From Blastocystis sp. Blastoise (Eukaryota > Sar > Bigyra > Opalinata > Blastocystidae): a stretch of 64,000 bases of DNA. This document shows positions 25,448-38,624 of this stretch, piece by piece. The stretch's first letter is position 1, and every line of letters begins with the position of its first letter. The stretch is from positions 496,001 through 560,000 of the forward strand of contig JBBPEB010000030.1 of assembly GCA_039096225.1 (NCBI GenBank). Direction: 5' to 3'. The notes beneath the pieces are model-generated. The model was not told where the DNA came from. It did not search any database and saw only the letters and a program-made list of their open reading frames with translations. The translations under genes and the position numbers were made by a program.

Positions 25448-27888
25448 TTACTTGTGTTTCATAGATACATATTTTTTAGCATACTATATATATGGATATA
25501 TAGACAGTGATTAGAAAGGAAATAATAAAATGAATGTGATTAGAATAGTAATAGTTATATACAGTTTTTGTTAATTTCAAATAATAATAAGGATCACTAC
25601 CATAATTCATATAAGAATCCTATAGTGTATAGCATGAAATATATAGAGTAATAAAGAAGAAATATCAAAAAAAGATAACATTGTTTTTATAAATATATAT
25701 ATATGTAGAGTGATAATATATAAAAAAATAATAGAAGAATACTTTAATAATAGCTGGTTCGATTTGAGTTCCTTCATGCCATTCATTGAAGCTTGTAATA
25801 CTAATAATACCGGGGTTATGACGAAGGGCTTCTTCCCACGCTTGTGTATAATATGCACCGTCATTTCTCTGACGTGTATTCATTTGATTCCAAGGACGGA
25901 CAGCTGTATCAATATATCTATAGATATATATATTATATATATATTATATATTTATAATGAAAGTTAAACAATATATTAGTGGGTATAATAATATGAAAAA
26001 TAATTTCATTATTTTTTTATACCATGAAACTCTTTTAAATTCTTTTATATTATATTTAAAATAATATATATTAAAGAGTAATTATTTTAAAAAATGATAA
26101 TATTAGATATTAATAATTATATATCTATATATATAATATATATCATATAGTATATATATCCCGGTCCAATAGATAAGATAAGAAGATGTGGTTCTCTCAT
26201 TTGTTGTGTACAATAAGATAATTGATTCCAATTATGATATGTAGATCCATAAGTAAATCCTTCAGAAGCAAAATAAGTATATATACCATTAAAATTAGAT
26301 TTAGTAAGTTGTGCACAATCTGTAGCTTGTACAGCTAAACCGATGACAATAGAATCATAAGCAGTATTACGAATCTAAAAAGGAAGAATAAACATATAAA
26401 TAGTATTCTTTGATGAATAATAGAGATAGAGTGATATTTATAAAAGTATATAGAATACAGTGTTTGCTCCTTTATCATCAAGAATACTATTCCATTCATT
26501 GTAGTCAATTAAATAGGAATCATATATATAAACAAGAGGCTTACGATTATAACGGTAAAATGCAGGATGATTTCCATAACTATATACATATATTATATTA
26601 TATTATATTATATTATATTATATTATATTATATTATATTATATTATATTATATTATATTATATTATATTATATTATATTATATTATATTATATTATATTA
26701 TATTATATTATATTATATTATATTATATTATATTATATTATATTATATTATATTATATAAAAAAACAATAAAACAAAAAAATTAATCTAAAATATAATAA
26801 AAAAAAATACGTATCAATAATATATTTAAGATCTGCTTTAACAGAGAGAGCACTTCGATCTTTATAGGGTTCGATATGAAAGGCTATTTTAATATGATAT
26901 TTATTAGCTAAATCCATAATGATTGGCATATAATTATCAACAGAAAGAAAGCCATCATCAGAAAGACTATGAGGATACCTATATAGATATATATATATTA
27001 ATCATTTATAAATAATAATAATAAATAATATCATATTCAAATACAAAATTGTTATTTTAAAAAATCATTAAAATAGTAAAAGAATATATATATATATACC
27101 AAGAAACTACTAATACACCAATACCTGCAATTACAGAGTATTTCATATGAGTCTCAATAACCTATATATATATATATCAAATAGTTATAAAGAATCAATG
27201 AAAAAATAAGTATACTTGTTCATCAATAGAGGAATAAGGTCCTAATAATGGATAAAAGGATGACGCAACATCATCAGGAGGATTATGTTGTTTAATTGGA
27301 TACTGACGATTCACTGATTCAGTCCAATGAGGTAATGTCTTATGATTCCAATGTCTCCATTTCCCATCATGTGCTTCAGAACCATACCATGGATAATAAA
27401 AAGAATGAACTAAATCGGATACAAACAAAGGTGAATCAATAGATGTAGTTCCTTTAGTAATAGATTGAACTAATTCAGAATCATCAATAAACGCATTTTT
27501 ATTTGAATTTTTCTTTGTTAAAGTGAGTCTAGAAGTAACTTTAGGAAGAACACCTCGTAAAGTATGTTTTTCTTGTGTATTTTCATTCTCTTCGGTAATC
27601 TCTCCTTGTATTTGATCATTTCGTTCATTTGAATTCATAATACCTAAAGATCTAAAGTAAATATTAATAGTAGAAATTACTATTTTCTGTGTTTTGATTT
27701 TGAATTATAATGCTTCCACTAATTGAATCATTCTGAGATCCATAATTCGTATTTTTTCGTGGATAAAATGAGAAAGTTTGGGTTTCATCTTGAGATACAA
27801 CAATCATTGCTAGACATAATGCAGCAATCAAGAATAAAGATAACGAAAGAAATATTTGATAGTTTACTTTCATTTGACTTATAAGCAA
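25448..27888 (-). CDS. Glycoprotein endo-alpha-1,2-mannosidase (GH99)
   Basis: Golgi-type enzyme that cleaves glucosylated mannose from N-glycans, bypassing the ER glucosidases. Nine exons: 27888-27681, 27643-27216, 27161-27100, 26978-26811, 26579-26459, 26374-26160, 25917-25743, 25619-25563, 25483-25448; 489 residues. An N-terminal signal anchor (FLSLSLFLIAALCLAMIVV) fits a type II membrane protein. Family motifs in order: HSFYYPWYG, KWRHWNHKTLPHW, FYPLLGPYSS, VVSWYPHSLSDD, FHIEPYKDRS and the catalytic SITSFNEWHEGTQIEPA, which holds both expected glutamates. The junction of exons 6 and 7 requires an intron beginning AT rather than GT (see findings). The first intron, 37 bases, is one of the shortest here. 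Translation could start at 27888 or at 27873. Confidence 0.93.
26590..26757. repeat. (TATTA)n pentanucleotide repeat, about 170 bp
   Basis: About 33 perfect pentamer units lie in intron 4 of the GH99 gene. On either strand it yields spurious Ile/Tyr-rich open frames. Confidence 0.95.
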
Positions 27889-28388
27889 ACTAAATAATTA
27901 AAAATAGAATTGAAGTAATCTTGAGAAATTTGCATATATCACTAAAGTTTCGATGAATTCTCTTGATTCAGAAAAGTACATATGTTTCTGTGTTTTCTAT
28001 TTTTATAAAGTGTTATATATAATGTATACATCTTCAGAAAGACTTTTCTGATTCATAAGAGTATAAATATAAGTGATAAGCGAATAAAAGTCAGCAATTG
28101 ATTACTAAACGTATTTTTTTATTTAAATAAATGTCGAAATTATTGTGATTTATTATTTGTAATTCTTATATTTATAAATAATAAATAGAAACATACGACT
28201 AAAATAATAATGATTGATAAATTGTATATGTATATATGTTCTTTCTTATTTAAAGATACTTTAATAGTTTACGTTCTTCATTTTGTCTATATTTTATATT
28301 TTTTCATTTTTTTTATCTATGAAAATAATGTATATCAAACAATAAATAAAATAAAGCAAAAATATATTTTTCTAAACAAATTTTTTTG
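27889..28388. promoter_or_regulatory. Divergent intergenic region
   Basis: About 500 bases between the divergent GH99 and tetraspanin-like genes, presumably with both promoters. No specific element can be assigned. Confidence 0.4.
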
Positions 28389-28746
28389 ATGATAAAAAGT
28401 AAAGAGAAAAAAGATAAAGGTATTTAAAATAAGATTTAATTTGCTTAGAGAGTTGTTCTATGTAAAGATTCTGCCTTGAATATCTTAAAGGTATCTGGAT
28501 GGGTTATAGTCATTTTGACTATTGGTTTCTTTATGTTTTTTATGGCTGTAACACCTCCTAACAAACATTTTGATCAAAATGATATTCTTCAGTGGGTTGC
28601 AGGATTATTATTTCGATGGTTATTTGGAGTATTGATCTTTATTGCCGTTTTCAATTTGTTATGTTCTATGTGTGTTAGAAAGGTTCCTTGCTGTGGAATA
28701 CTTATATCCTTTTATAATAAATGATTCTAAAATATTTATATGAAAA

Positions 28747-28784
<38 letters not shown>

Positions 28785-29739
28785 TAATAAAGTGTTGAAA
28801 TGTATTTTAATTTGTTTTTATTATAAGAATCTATTTAAGTTTCTTTAATAACTATACGATTTTGTTGTTCTTTGTTTTACATTAATTCTCGGCATTATAT
28901 CTGTTTTTACTATATCGAATTCGCTATGGTATCTTGAAGATTTCGATGTATATATATATATATATTTTCTTACTGTTATTTCCTATAAGAAACAATTCTA
29001 TTTTTATTTATATATATAAATATATATATTTAGACTTCACATCATTCTCCTACTCAAGATAATATTATTGAATTAATTCATAGTAATCTTATTAAGTTTT
29101 TTAATTCTACACAAGAAGTTGAATATTATAATAATCTTCAAGTATATATATATATATATTTATATATATTTATTTTTTATAAACAATTATTGATTATAGT
29201 TCTATATATTTAGTTAATATTCACTATATTTAATTTATATATTTTCTATATTCTAAAGGAATCTTGTCATTGTTGTGGGTTTATGGATCGAAATGACGAC
29301 ATGGGTATCAACACACCTTATGAGAGTGAAGCTTGTATAGATAAAAATGCAGGACCTTGTTTACCCAAAGTTGTCTCAGTATATATGATTAATATTATAA
29401 GTTATTATATTATTATGTGATTATTATAAGTTGCTATATGATTATTATAAGTTATTATATGATTATTATAAGTTATAAGAATAATACTATAATAATACTA
29501 TAATAATAATAATAATACTATAATAATAATAATAAACATAATAAACATAATAATACCTTATTATTGATTAGAAATCATTATATCACTATCTAATATAATT
29601 ATTTAAATAAGTTATTCTTTTATATAGACTGTAAGAACAATAGCCAATTCAACAAGAGATATTATTATTGCTATTTGTGTTATTTGTGTATGTTTCTATA
29701 ATCTATATATACATATCTATTAACCTTAATAACACTTTG

Positions 29740-29771
<32 letters not shown>

Positions 29772-29995
29772 TATTATTATAGGTTTATGTTATATGTATT
29801 TTATCGTGGACAATATCTGTGTTTATTCGTGATATAGAAAGACCTATAATTGTATACGATGCTCAAAGTTTAATGTCTGATGAAGGTTCCTTTGATTTCG
29901 ACTTGGAAAATATGCCCAAACAATTTGTTTATGTTTATCCACCTAGTGTTCAACGACGCTCAAAGAAGAAATCAGATCTAACTATTTCTAATTAA
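28389..29995 (+). CDS. Tetraspanin-like four-pass membrane protein
   Basis: Seven exons: 28389-28419, 28453-28703, 28858-28947, 29034-29141, 29259-29378, 29628-29687, 29783-29995; 290 residues. Four membrane spans have tetraspanin spacing: LNILKVSGWVIVILTIGFF, LLFRWLFGVLIFIAVFNLLC, LCFTLILGIISVFTI and TRDIIIAICVICVYVICIL. The large loop before span 4 carries the family's CCG signature (CHCCGF) and further cysteines, ending GPCLPKV. Tetraspanins organise membrane protein assemblies. The tail after span 4 is about 60 residues with YVYPPS. Exon 1 and its 33-base intron are the least certain part, since no ATG opens exon 2 itself. The join between exons 2 and 3 uses an AT-AC intron with U12-type signals. 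Without it, span 3 cannot be joined in frame. Confidence 0.8.
28704..28857 (+). other. U12-type AT-AC intron
   Basis: The 154-base intron begins ATATCCTTTT, identical to the minor-spliceosome donor consensus in its first eight bases, and ends ACTATAC. A branch-site-like TTCTTTAAT lies about nine bases before the terminal AC (consensus TTCCTTAAC, two differences). Removing it joins ...GGIL-type codons to DFVVLCFTLILG in phase 0. No GT-AG alternative keeps the frame open between these exons. Confidence 0.8.
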
Positions 29996-30750
29996 GTGTT
30001 CTGCTATCGTTGTATTCTTAACTTCACTTTTCTCTGTTTCATTTTTTTTATTTGTCATAATCTGGTTTGTTCCTAGTCTCTAATTCCATATATTGAAACT
30101 AATATAGTCAAATAACTTTCTAGCTCTTTCACTTAATTTAAAACTAATTTTATCAACATATCTAACAATTTATTTCACACAATTAGCTCGATATCATACT
30201 AAAACATATAAAAACAATACAGAGAGTATCATCTAAGATATAGACAATAAAATCATTAGATTTAACTAGTGAATTACTTGACTATAACGTTAATGAATGC
30301 GATTTTAATTTTTAAAAATTCGGAAATTAATGAGAATTATAAAATGCTGACATGATGTCCATGAAAAAGGAACCGTCCATTCATGTATCTCTTTGTTTTA
30401 ATAAAAACTCACTTTTTGAATTCGAATCAGTTAGAATTCTATTATCGTTCTTCCATAGAAAATAACAATATTCATAAATTCCCTTCATTATCTCCCCAAA
30501 ATTATTGAATACTCATCTAACCGACGGGTGTCGTTGGATATTCTTTTTTTCTGTTACTAAAAGAACCATTAAAATCAATGGCTCAAATAATCTCATTTGC
30601 TTCTGGAACAAAAAAGAAAATCTAGATCGTAGAATTCTTTTGAGTTCTACGTTTACGTATACTTTTTCTTTTTTAGATTATTTTTATATCATAAATTCTT
30701 TTCTTTTATAAAGAATAAAAAATTAATTAATTTTATTGTAAATAAATAAT
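29996..30750. other. Intergenic, no gene seen
   Basis: About 750 bases between two genes in the same direction. A 68-codon open frame at 30505-30711 has no recognisable features and I do not call it. Confidence 0.4.
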
Positions 30751-33413
30751 ATGGCTTCTGTAGAATATGGTTTTGAAGTTGAAGCAGCTCATAAGGGTTG
30801 TGTACGTTTTTTATATACTATTATTTTTTAATTTTTTTTTTATCTTTTTTCTTTGTATAGTCTGCTGTTATTAGAAATAAGAACTGTTCTAATGGTTCTT
30901 TCGTCACAAAGAAATACGTTGAATGCGAAACATTGTATATTTTCATTATTTCTACACTGTATGTCTTATTGTAATATTTTTTTATTTAGATATGATAATT
31001 TCCAACGTGGTTTAAAATTAAATCCTAATGGTCCCTGTATGGGTTACAGACCCTTAGTATGTAATTCATAATCGTTATTAATAATTCACAATTTTATTTG
31101 ATTTTTTAAATATATATTTTAAAATTATTTATGTTCTTTAATGTCTTTATTTTTAATAATAATTATTTTTTTAGGATGCTGAAGGAAAGGCTCTTCCCTT
31201 TAAATTTTTCACATTCACTGAAATCTGGCAAAGAATTCAAAATTTTGCTTCTGGTCTTCTTTATTTAGATCTAGTTCCTAAAGTTGATAATTTATGTTTA
31301 TTATCTAATTGAATTCTTTATGTTTATTGTGTTTTTCTAAATTTAGATACTATTTATTTAAATTTTTATTTAATTCAGATATAAATCTAAATATATATAG
31401 TTATGTATTCTTGGTATTTATGCTCACAATTGTGTAGAATGGGGTCTTTCTGAACAAACTTGTAATTCTTATTCATTTACACTTTGTCCTATTTATGATA
31501 CTTTAACACAAGACAGTGTTGATTTTATATTTAAACAAACTCAAATGAAGACCTGTATCTGTGGTTCTAATGAAACCTTTAAAGTATATATTTGTGTATA
31601 AATTATTTATATATATGTATTCTATTTATAACAATAAATAATTTTAAATTGTATTATTATTATTATTTTTATAGGTTTTATCTAATATTGAAAAGTATGA
31701 AAGTTTAAAGGCTATTGTTCAAATAGGTGATGTATCTAAGAAAGATTATGATATTGCTAGAGATTGTGTATGTATTTATTATCATTATTTATATAATTTA
31801 AAATATGAATTATTATTAATAGTTATATATATATTTTATAGGGTGTAATTATATATACATTTAAGGAAATAGAAGAAGTAGGTGCTAATCATCCTCATGC
31901 TCCTATAGTTCCTACTCCTGAAGATATTCATACTATTTGCTATACTTCAGGTACTACAGGTATGCCTAAAGGTGCTTTAATTTCACATAAGGCTTTTTGT
32001 TCTAATATGTATGCTTGCTTAATGCAAGGTATAGAAGGATGTACTCAAGATAGTTATTTATCCTATTTACCTATGGCTCATGTTTTAGAACGTTTAGTAC
32101 AAAACTTAGTATTAAATTGTGGTGGTAAAGTTGGTTATTATCAAGGATCTACTAAGACTTTAGTTGATGATCTTAAAGCTTTTAGACCTACTGTATTTGT
32201 CAGTGTTCCTAGATTATTAACTCGTATTTATGATACTGTTCTTAAACAAGTTGAAAAATCTAGTTATATATCTCAATATTTATTCCATGCTGCTTTATCT
32301 GCTAAAACTGAAGGATTAAAACAAGGTTATTATTATAATAGACTTTGGGATACTCTTGTTTTTAATAATATTAAAACTTCTATTGGTTTAGATAAATGTT
32401 GGCTTATTTTAAGTGGTTCTGCTCCTCTTCCTCCTGAATGTATGACTTTCTTAAGATGTTTAATTAGTGATTCTGTTTGTGAAGGTTATGGTGCTACTGA
32501 AATTTGTGGATGCTCTCTTCTTCAAGCTAGAAATGATTTCACTATTGGTATATATATATATTTATTATTTTTATAAATAACAATTTTATATAATATTTTT
32601 TAAAAATAATATTTTAGAAATAATAATAAAAATATCTAAAATAATAATAAAAAAATCTAAAATAATAATAAAAATATCTAAAATAATAATAAAAATATCT
32701 AAAATAATAATAAAAATATAATTATAGGTAATGTTGGTGGTCCTACTACTGCTTGTGAAATTAAGTTAGTTGATGTTCCAGAAATGGGATATTTAACTAC
32801 TGATCGTGAACATAATGGTCAACTTTGTATTGCTCGTGGTGAAGTATTATTCAGAGGTCCTTTATTATTCTCTGGTTATTATAAGAATCCTGAAGAAACC
32901 AAGGCTGCTATTGATGAAGAAGGATGGTATCACACAGGTGATGTTGCTGTTTTATTACCTAATTATGCTATTAAAATTGTAGATAGAAAGAAGAATTTCT
33001 TTAAATTATCTCAAGGTGAATATGTTGCTGCTGAGAAATTAGAACTTATTTATTCTCAATGTAAATATATTTCTCAAGTACTTATTTATGGTGATAGTAG
33101 TCGTAATTATTTAATTGCTATTGTCGTTCCTGATAAACATTCTGTTATGGATTGGTATAAACAAACTACTGGCAATGAAAGTGATTTCAAGACTATTTGT
33201 CAATCTAAAGAACTTAAAGATCTTATTCAAAATGATTTCAATAGAATTCAAAAAGAAAATCAATTAAGAGGTATTGAAAAAGTTAAGAATCTTGTTATTG
33301 ATTCTGAACCTTGGAGTGTTGAAAATGATTTACTTACTCCTACTTTCAAATTAAAGAGAAATGCTGTTCAAAAGAAATATTTTGATAAGATTCAAGAAGC
33401 TTATAAAGCTTAA
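30751..33413 (+). CDS. Long-chain acyl-CoA synthetase
   Basis: Activates long-chain fatty acids to acyl-CoA through an acyl-AMP intermediate. Eight exons: 30751-30801, 30861-30934, 30990-31056, 31175-31282, 31401-31583, 31675-31767, 31842-32547, 32728-33413; 655 residues, typical for the family. Seen: the AMP-binding loop YTSGTTGMPKG, SYLPMAHVLER, the linker motif GYGATE, EEGWYHTGD, and DRKKNFFKLSQGEYVAAEKLE-type sequence that places it with long-chain synthetases. No signal peptide or clear membrane span is present. The donor of intron 4 (GTTGAT at 31283) is weaker than the usual GTATAT, so a few residues there may be wrong. Later exons are long and intron-poor compared with the 5' half. Confidence 0.95.
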
Positions 33414-33842
33414 ATGTAACCATTATTCTCATATATTTATTTTGCTTTCTTATATATATATATATAATGTGAATCTTCTGCTTTTTTAAAAGTTTTTTTT
33501 TAAATATATATTATCAATAAAAAATTGATATAAATATTTTCTTTATTTTATTGATGATTCATTCTATTATATATGTTTTTATAATTATTCTTTTCTTGTT
33601 TTCATTGTATATTCTGTTTGTAATGTAAACCTTAAATATTCATATAGCTCGTGTGCTCTTTCTTAATAGCTTGTATATTTGTATTAACATATATTGTTTT
33701 GTTTCCTTTTTGTAATGACAATTATTTTTATTAATTAATATTTTATGTGTACGTGATTCACTCTCACATATAAAACAAAAATGATGAAAAACATTTACAA
33801 AACCTTATAGATTATTGGTTTTATTTATATATACATAGACTA
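33414..33842. other. Convergent intergenic region
   Basis: About 430 bases between the convergent stop codons of the acyl-CoA synthetase and REV3 genes; presumed 3' untranslated sequence of both. Nothing else is seen. Confidence 0.4.
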
Positions 33843-34854
33843 CTACTTATTCTCTAAAGTAGAACGATAATGCTTATATACATAGTTTCTTACATAATAT
33901 AAATATCTAAGAATCATTTTATATCGTTGTTGATCATATAAAATGGGACAAAAAGTATTCACACAAGTATTATGCAATACATCGTTGATATTCATACATT
34001 TTTGACAATTTCTCAAAGTATTCTAAGAATATATATAATAATAGTATAGATATATACATGATAATAAAATTCATGTTCTTTTATCAATTTTGAAAGTACA
34101 ATTAATACATATGAAGGATAACTAGGTATTAATAGAATTAGTATTCAATATATAAAATAACTTATAAGTATTAAATATGTAAAGAACATAATAAATAGAA
34201 TAATAATTATATAAATAGAATAATATTAATAATAATATAAACATATAAATATAATAATATAAACATATAAATAAAATAATAAATATATAAACATAATAAT
34301 GAACATATATACTTCAGACACTCACTACATATATCAAATTCAATTCCTTGTTTATTACATATCAGACAAGTATTCTTCTTAAAAAAATGAGTAATATTAT
34401 TCATTCTCTCTAGAGATGTCTGATTGGTTATCACATTATTAGTCTCAATTCTATTGGCTAAAATAGATTCAGGAAAAAAAGAACATTCTATTGGCCAATC
34501 AGAATCTCCAGTCAATAGATTCTCAGGAATCGATGGAATAACCGCAGGAAGAGAAATCTCACTAAGTGATAAATACCAACTCATAATATCCACATGAATT
34601 ACATCAAATACCTATATATATGTATATATTCATAGAATATAAATATAAATATTGACTAATAAATAGATAGGCTAATATATATATACTCTTTTTAATACTG
34701 GGATTACCTGTTTAAGTATATAATAAGTACTATTTATTCTATAGGAATGATTCTGCAAATAATCACGGGGAGAAATTACTAAATCTTTTAAAGCTGCAGA
34801 AGGTGGTCCAAAGATAACAATATACGGAACACGTTGTTTATATATAGGCTCTGC

Positions 34855-34924
<70 letters not shown>

Positions 34925-35865
34925 AATAATAAATACCTTGGATCTTGTTTCATCTTTTGAAGAGCAATAACCGCGGGAGGAGGTATATTTGTAAGTGATT
35001 TATAATCTCCTAATTTGACTTCTTTGAAGAATATAAACTCATGAATAGGAAGGAAGGAAGAAGAGAGAAGAGAACGAAATTCGGATTGAAGATATCTATA
35101 TATATATATATTGATTGTTATATGTATATAATAATAATAGATAATAAAAAAATAGAATGAAAAAAATGAATATATTGTTACAATAATACTTTATATATAT
35201 ATATACTGTTTAATAGTTCCTAAATCTCGATGACTGCATAAATACATTAATATATTCGTGAATAATCGCTGAACATATAAACATTGATCACGACGAACTG
35301 TCTCTATTCCTTTACTTTGTAAAAAGGGTGTTGCTGATGGTGATGTGTAGCACATTCCACAATAATGTTTTTTAGATATCAGAACCGCGGGGAAATATAC
35401 TTTTTCGAATTTTAATCGTATAGGAGAAGGAAAGTGAGATGTAATTGTATCTATATATATAATAAATAATATATATATATACCTGCAATATAGTTTCCCA
35501 TATCATATGCTTGTTGAACAGAATAACCCTTTAAATGGACAAATATACTATCGGTATCTCCATAGCTATATATAATCATGAGAATAATAAGTATAATGGT
35601 TACAATAATTATCATATATATATACATACATGACTTCAGCTCCCTGTATATTATCTTCTATGTATTGAATACTATATCTCAGAACATCTCGTCCAGTTTC
35701 TACTACACTATCCCCCAAGTGACTACAAGGCATACGACCGGAATAACCGGCAGACATGTAGCTATATAATAATAATAATAATAATAATATACATAGATAT
35801 ATATATATACCCATATGTAACATTTGCTACCATCTTCAACGAATATTGACGGGAATCCATCTTTC

Positions 35866-35896
<31 letters not shown>

Positions 35897-37900
35897 ATAT
35901 ATATATATATATAAATACTTATCTTTTTTCTCTGGATCCGCATTTTTTATCATAACTCTATATATATATATATATAAATAATATATATATATATATATAC
36001 CTAGTTGTTAATATATCTTTTAGCATAGTACAAAACATTCCTTCTCGAAGCGATTTCCCCGCGAATACACATCCATTTGAAGATATGTAATAATCCCCGT
36101 GGGAATATGCTTGTTCTACAGCACTTTTTGTAGGTTTAAAACTAGAATCAAATCCAATACCACTGTAAAAAGAGGTATGAGTCTTCTTATTAAGAATACC
36201 AATTAAAGTGGAAAAACACATGTTATAACCGATAATAACAGAAGGATATAGTGATTGAAAGTCTAATACAACTACGGGTGATGTATATATATTTGATTTT
36301 GGCTCTAAAACCATGGGAATACACTCCATTGGAGGCTGGAAGTATAACTATATATATATATATATAAAGAAAAAGAGAAAAAACATGAATAGATATAATA
36401 GTATACTTCTTTTTCAGTAGTATTTCTACAGAGAAAGTTGAATTCCTTATTTAACCTTAAATATAGATTCTCTACACGGTATTGACTACCACGAACATAC
36501 ATATCTTCAATATCTACACCATGAACACGTGATGTCTCCATCATTTCATTGGATATATCTAAATCACGTACAATGGTCAAATCCGATTGGGTTTTATACA
36601 CGAGAAACTGAAGAATCTCAACGACTGTGCTTTTATTTTTATACCTATATAAATGTTATTATATTATATTGAACATATATATATAATAATCGTTACATAT
36701 ATACATAAAAGAACATCTACACAATATATATATATAGAGTATACATTTTAGTAATAGTAGTATCTGAATATACAGGTATTCTCTTCTTATAAATAGCATA
36801 TATATAGTAATCAAAGTCATAAGAGAGGAGGGAGGTCTTCTTTCGTAGTAATCGCCATAAATTAATTACTATATATATATAGGTATTATAAAAATGAAGA
36901 AAAGAGAATACATATATTGTATATATTAAAAATAAATAAATAAATAAATAATAAATAACTATTAAATACATAAATAAATAAATAATGTAAATAAATATAA
37001 ATAAATATATATATAAATATAAATAAATAAATAAAATAAAACAAATAAATATCTACCAAGTCTTCCATCAATTGTAATAGCACTTCCTTTTTTACTTAAA
37101 TATTTTGATTTATATCTATTTACATAGACTTTAATATTTTCTTGATATTCGTCACATATATTCTCCTCATAAAAAAACACGAAATGACCGTTTTCATTTG
37201 ATAATGACGCAGGACATACAATACGTGCTTCTGGATCACTAATAATATCTCGAAAACGAAGAATAAAGTCCTCATTTTGAGGGTCATAATCATGGGAATT
37301 TTGTACATATTGATATAAAGATGTAGAATGAAGATAATAGATAATATCTTCTGTTGTAGTATATATAAAAGGTGTTCTTGATATATATAGAGAAAGAGGT
37401 ATATGTAGGTATAAACAACGATCAAATATATATCCCAAAGAAGACTTCTGAGTCTATTTATATGAATAATAGATTTATTATGAAGAATAAATGAATTATA
37501 TATATATTTATTTTATATATGAATAATAGATTTATTATGTAGAATAGATGAATTATATATATATTTATTTTATATATGAATAATAGATTTATTATGTAGA
37601 ATAAATGAATTATATATATATTTATTTTATATATGAATAATAGATTTATTATGTAGAATAAATGAATTATATATATATTTATTTAATATATATATACTTC
37701 ATATCCAAATAGAATGTCAGGGTCATAATATACAACTATATATATAAATATATATATCAACTCTATCTCATGCTCTACACGATATAGAGATAACCGCGGG
37801 AATCTTGAGGATATATATTGTTCTAAATAAATTAATAAATAATATGTATACGTATATATATAAATATACTTTGGTATTCATCACAATAATCACAATCACC

Positions 37901-37942
<42 letters not shown>

Positions 37943-38577
37943 ATATTTACATAAGATAATTCCAGTAATTGGCTCTTTTTCAGCTTCATAATAACTATAT
38001 ATATATATAACTATATATATAACTATATAAATACATCTCTTGTATAGAAAAACACAATGCCATTATTTGATTGGTTGCAGGATCTGGTGACACATCCTCT
38101 GTCACTTCAATAAGTACCTCTACACTCATAAAAGTTAACATCTATATAATAATATAAATACTCAAATAATATCATAGAAAACTATTCTATATATATATTA
38201 ATTATTAGATATATATATACTTTTTCTTTATATTGAATAGAATCCTTATTTGATTCTTCACAGAATTGTGAATTATTAGTAGTATTATTTATAGTATTAT
38301 TAATATTGTCGTTATTCTCTTCTTCTTTCTTCTTCTTCTCTATACATATCTTTGGAGATGGAGGAATAGGTATATAATCATAACAACATATTTCTACATC
38401 TTTAGAATTCCCGTAGGAATAACCGGAATTATCAATATATATATCAGATAATATATTAGTCCAATGATCCATTCCTAATCTATATATATATATATAGTTA
38501 TATATATAGTTATATATATACATTGGAGTAGCTTGAGTCTCTGTAACATTTTCACTGGAATCATTTTTATATCTATA

Positions 38578-38624
<47 letters not shown>

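Noticed and set aside
26590-26757. Regularly repeated array that could be taken for a CRISPR or centromere unit
   Set aside because: It is a plain pentanucleotide microsatellite in an intron with no spacers.
28704-28724. Stop codon directly after exon 2 of the tetraspanin-like gene, suggesting a short 80-residue protein
   Set aside because: Spans 3 and 4 and the CCG loop follow downstream and join in frame once the U12-type intron is removed, giving a complete tetraspanin layout.
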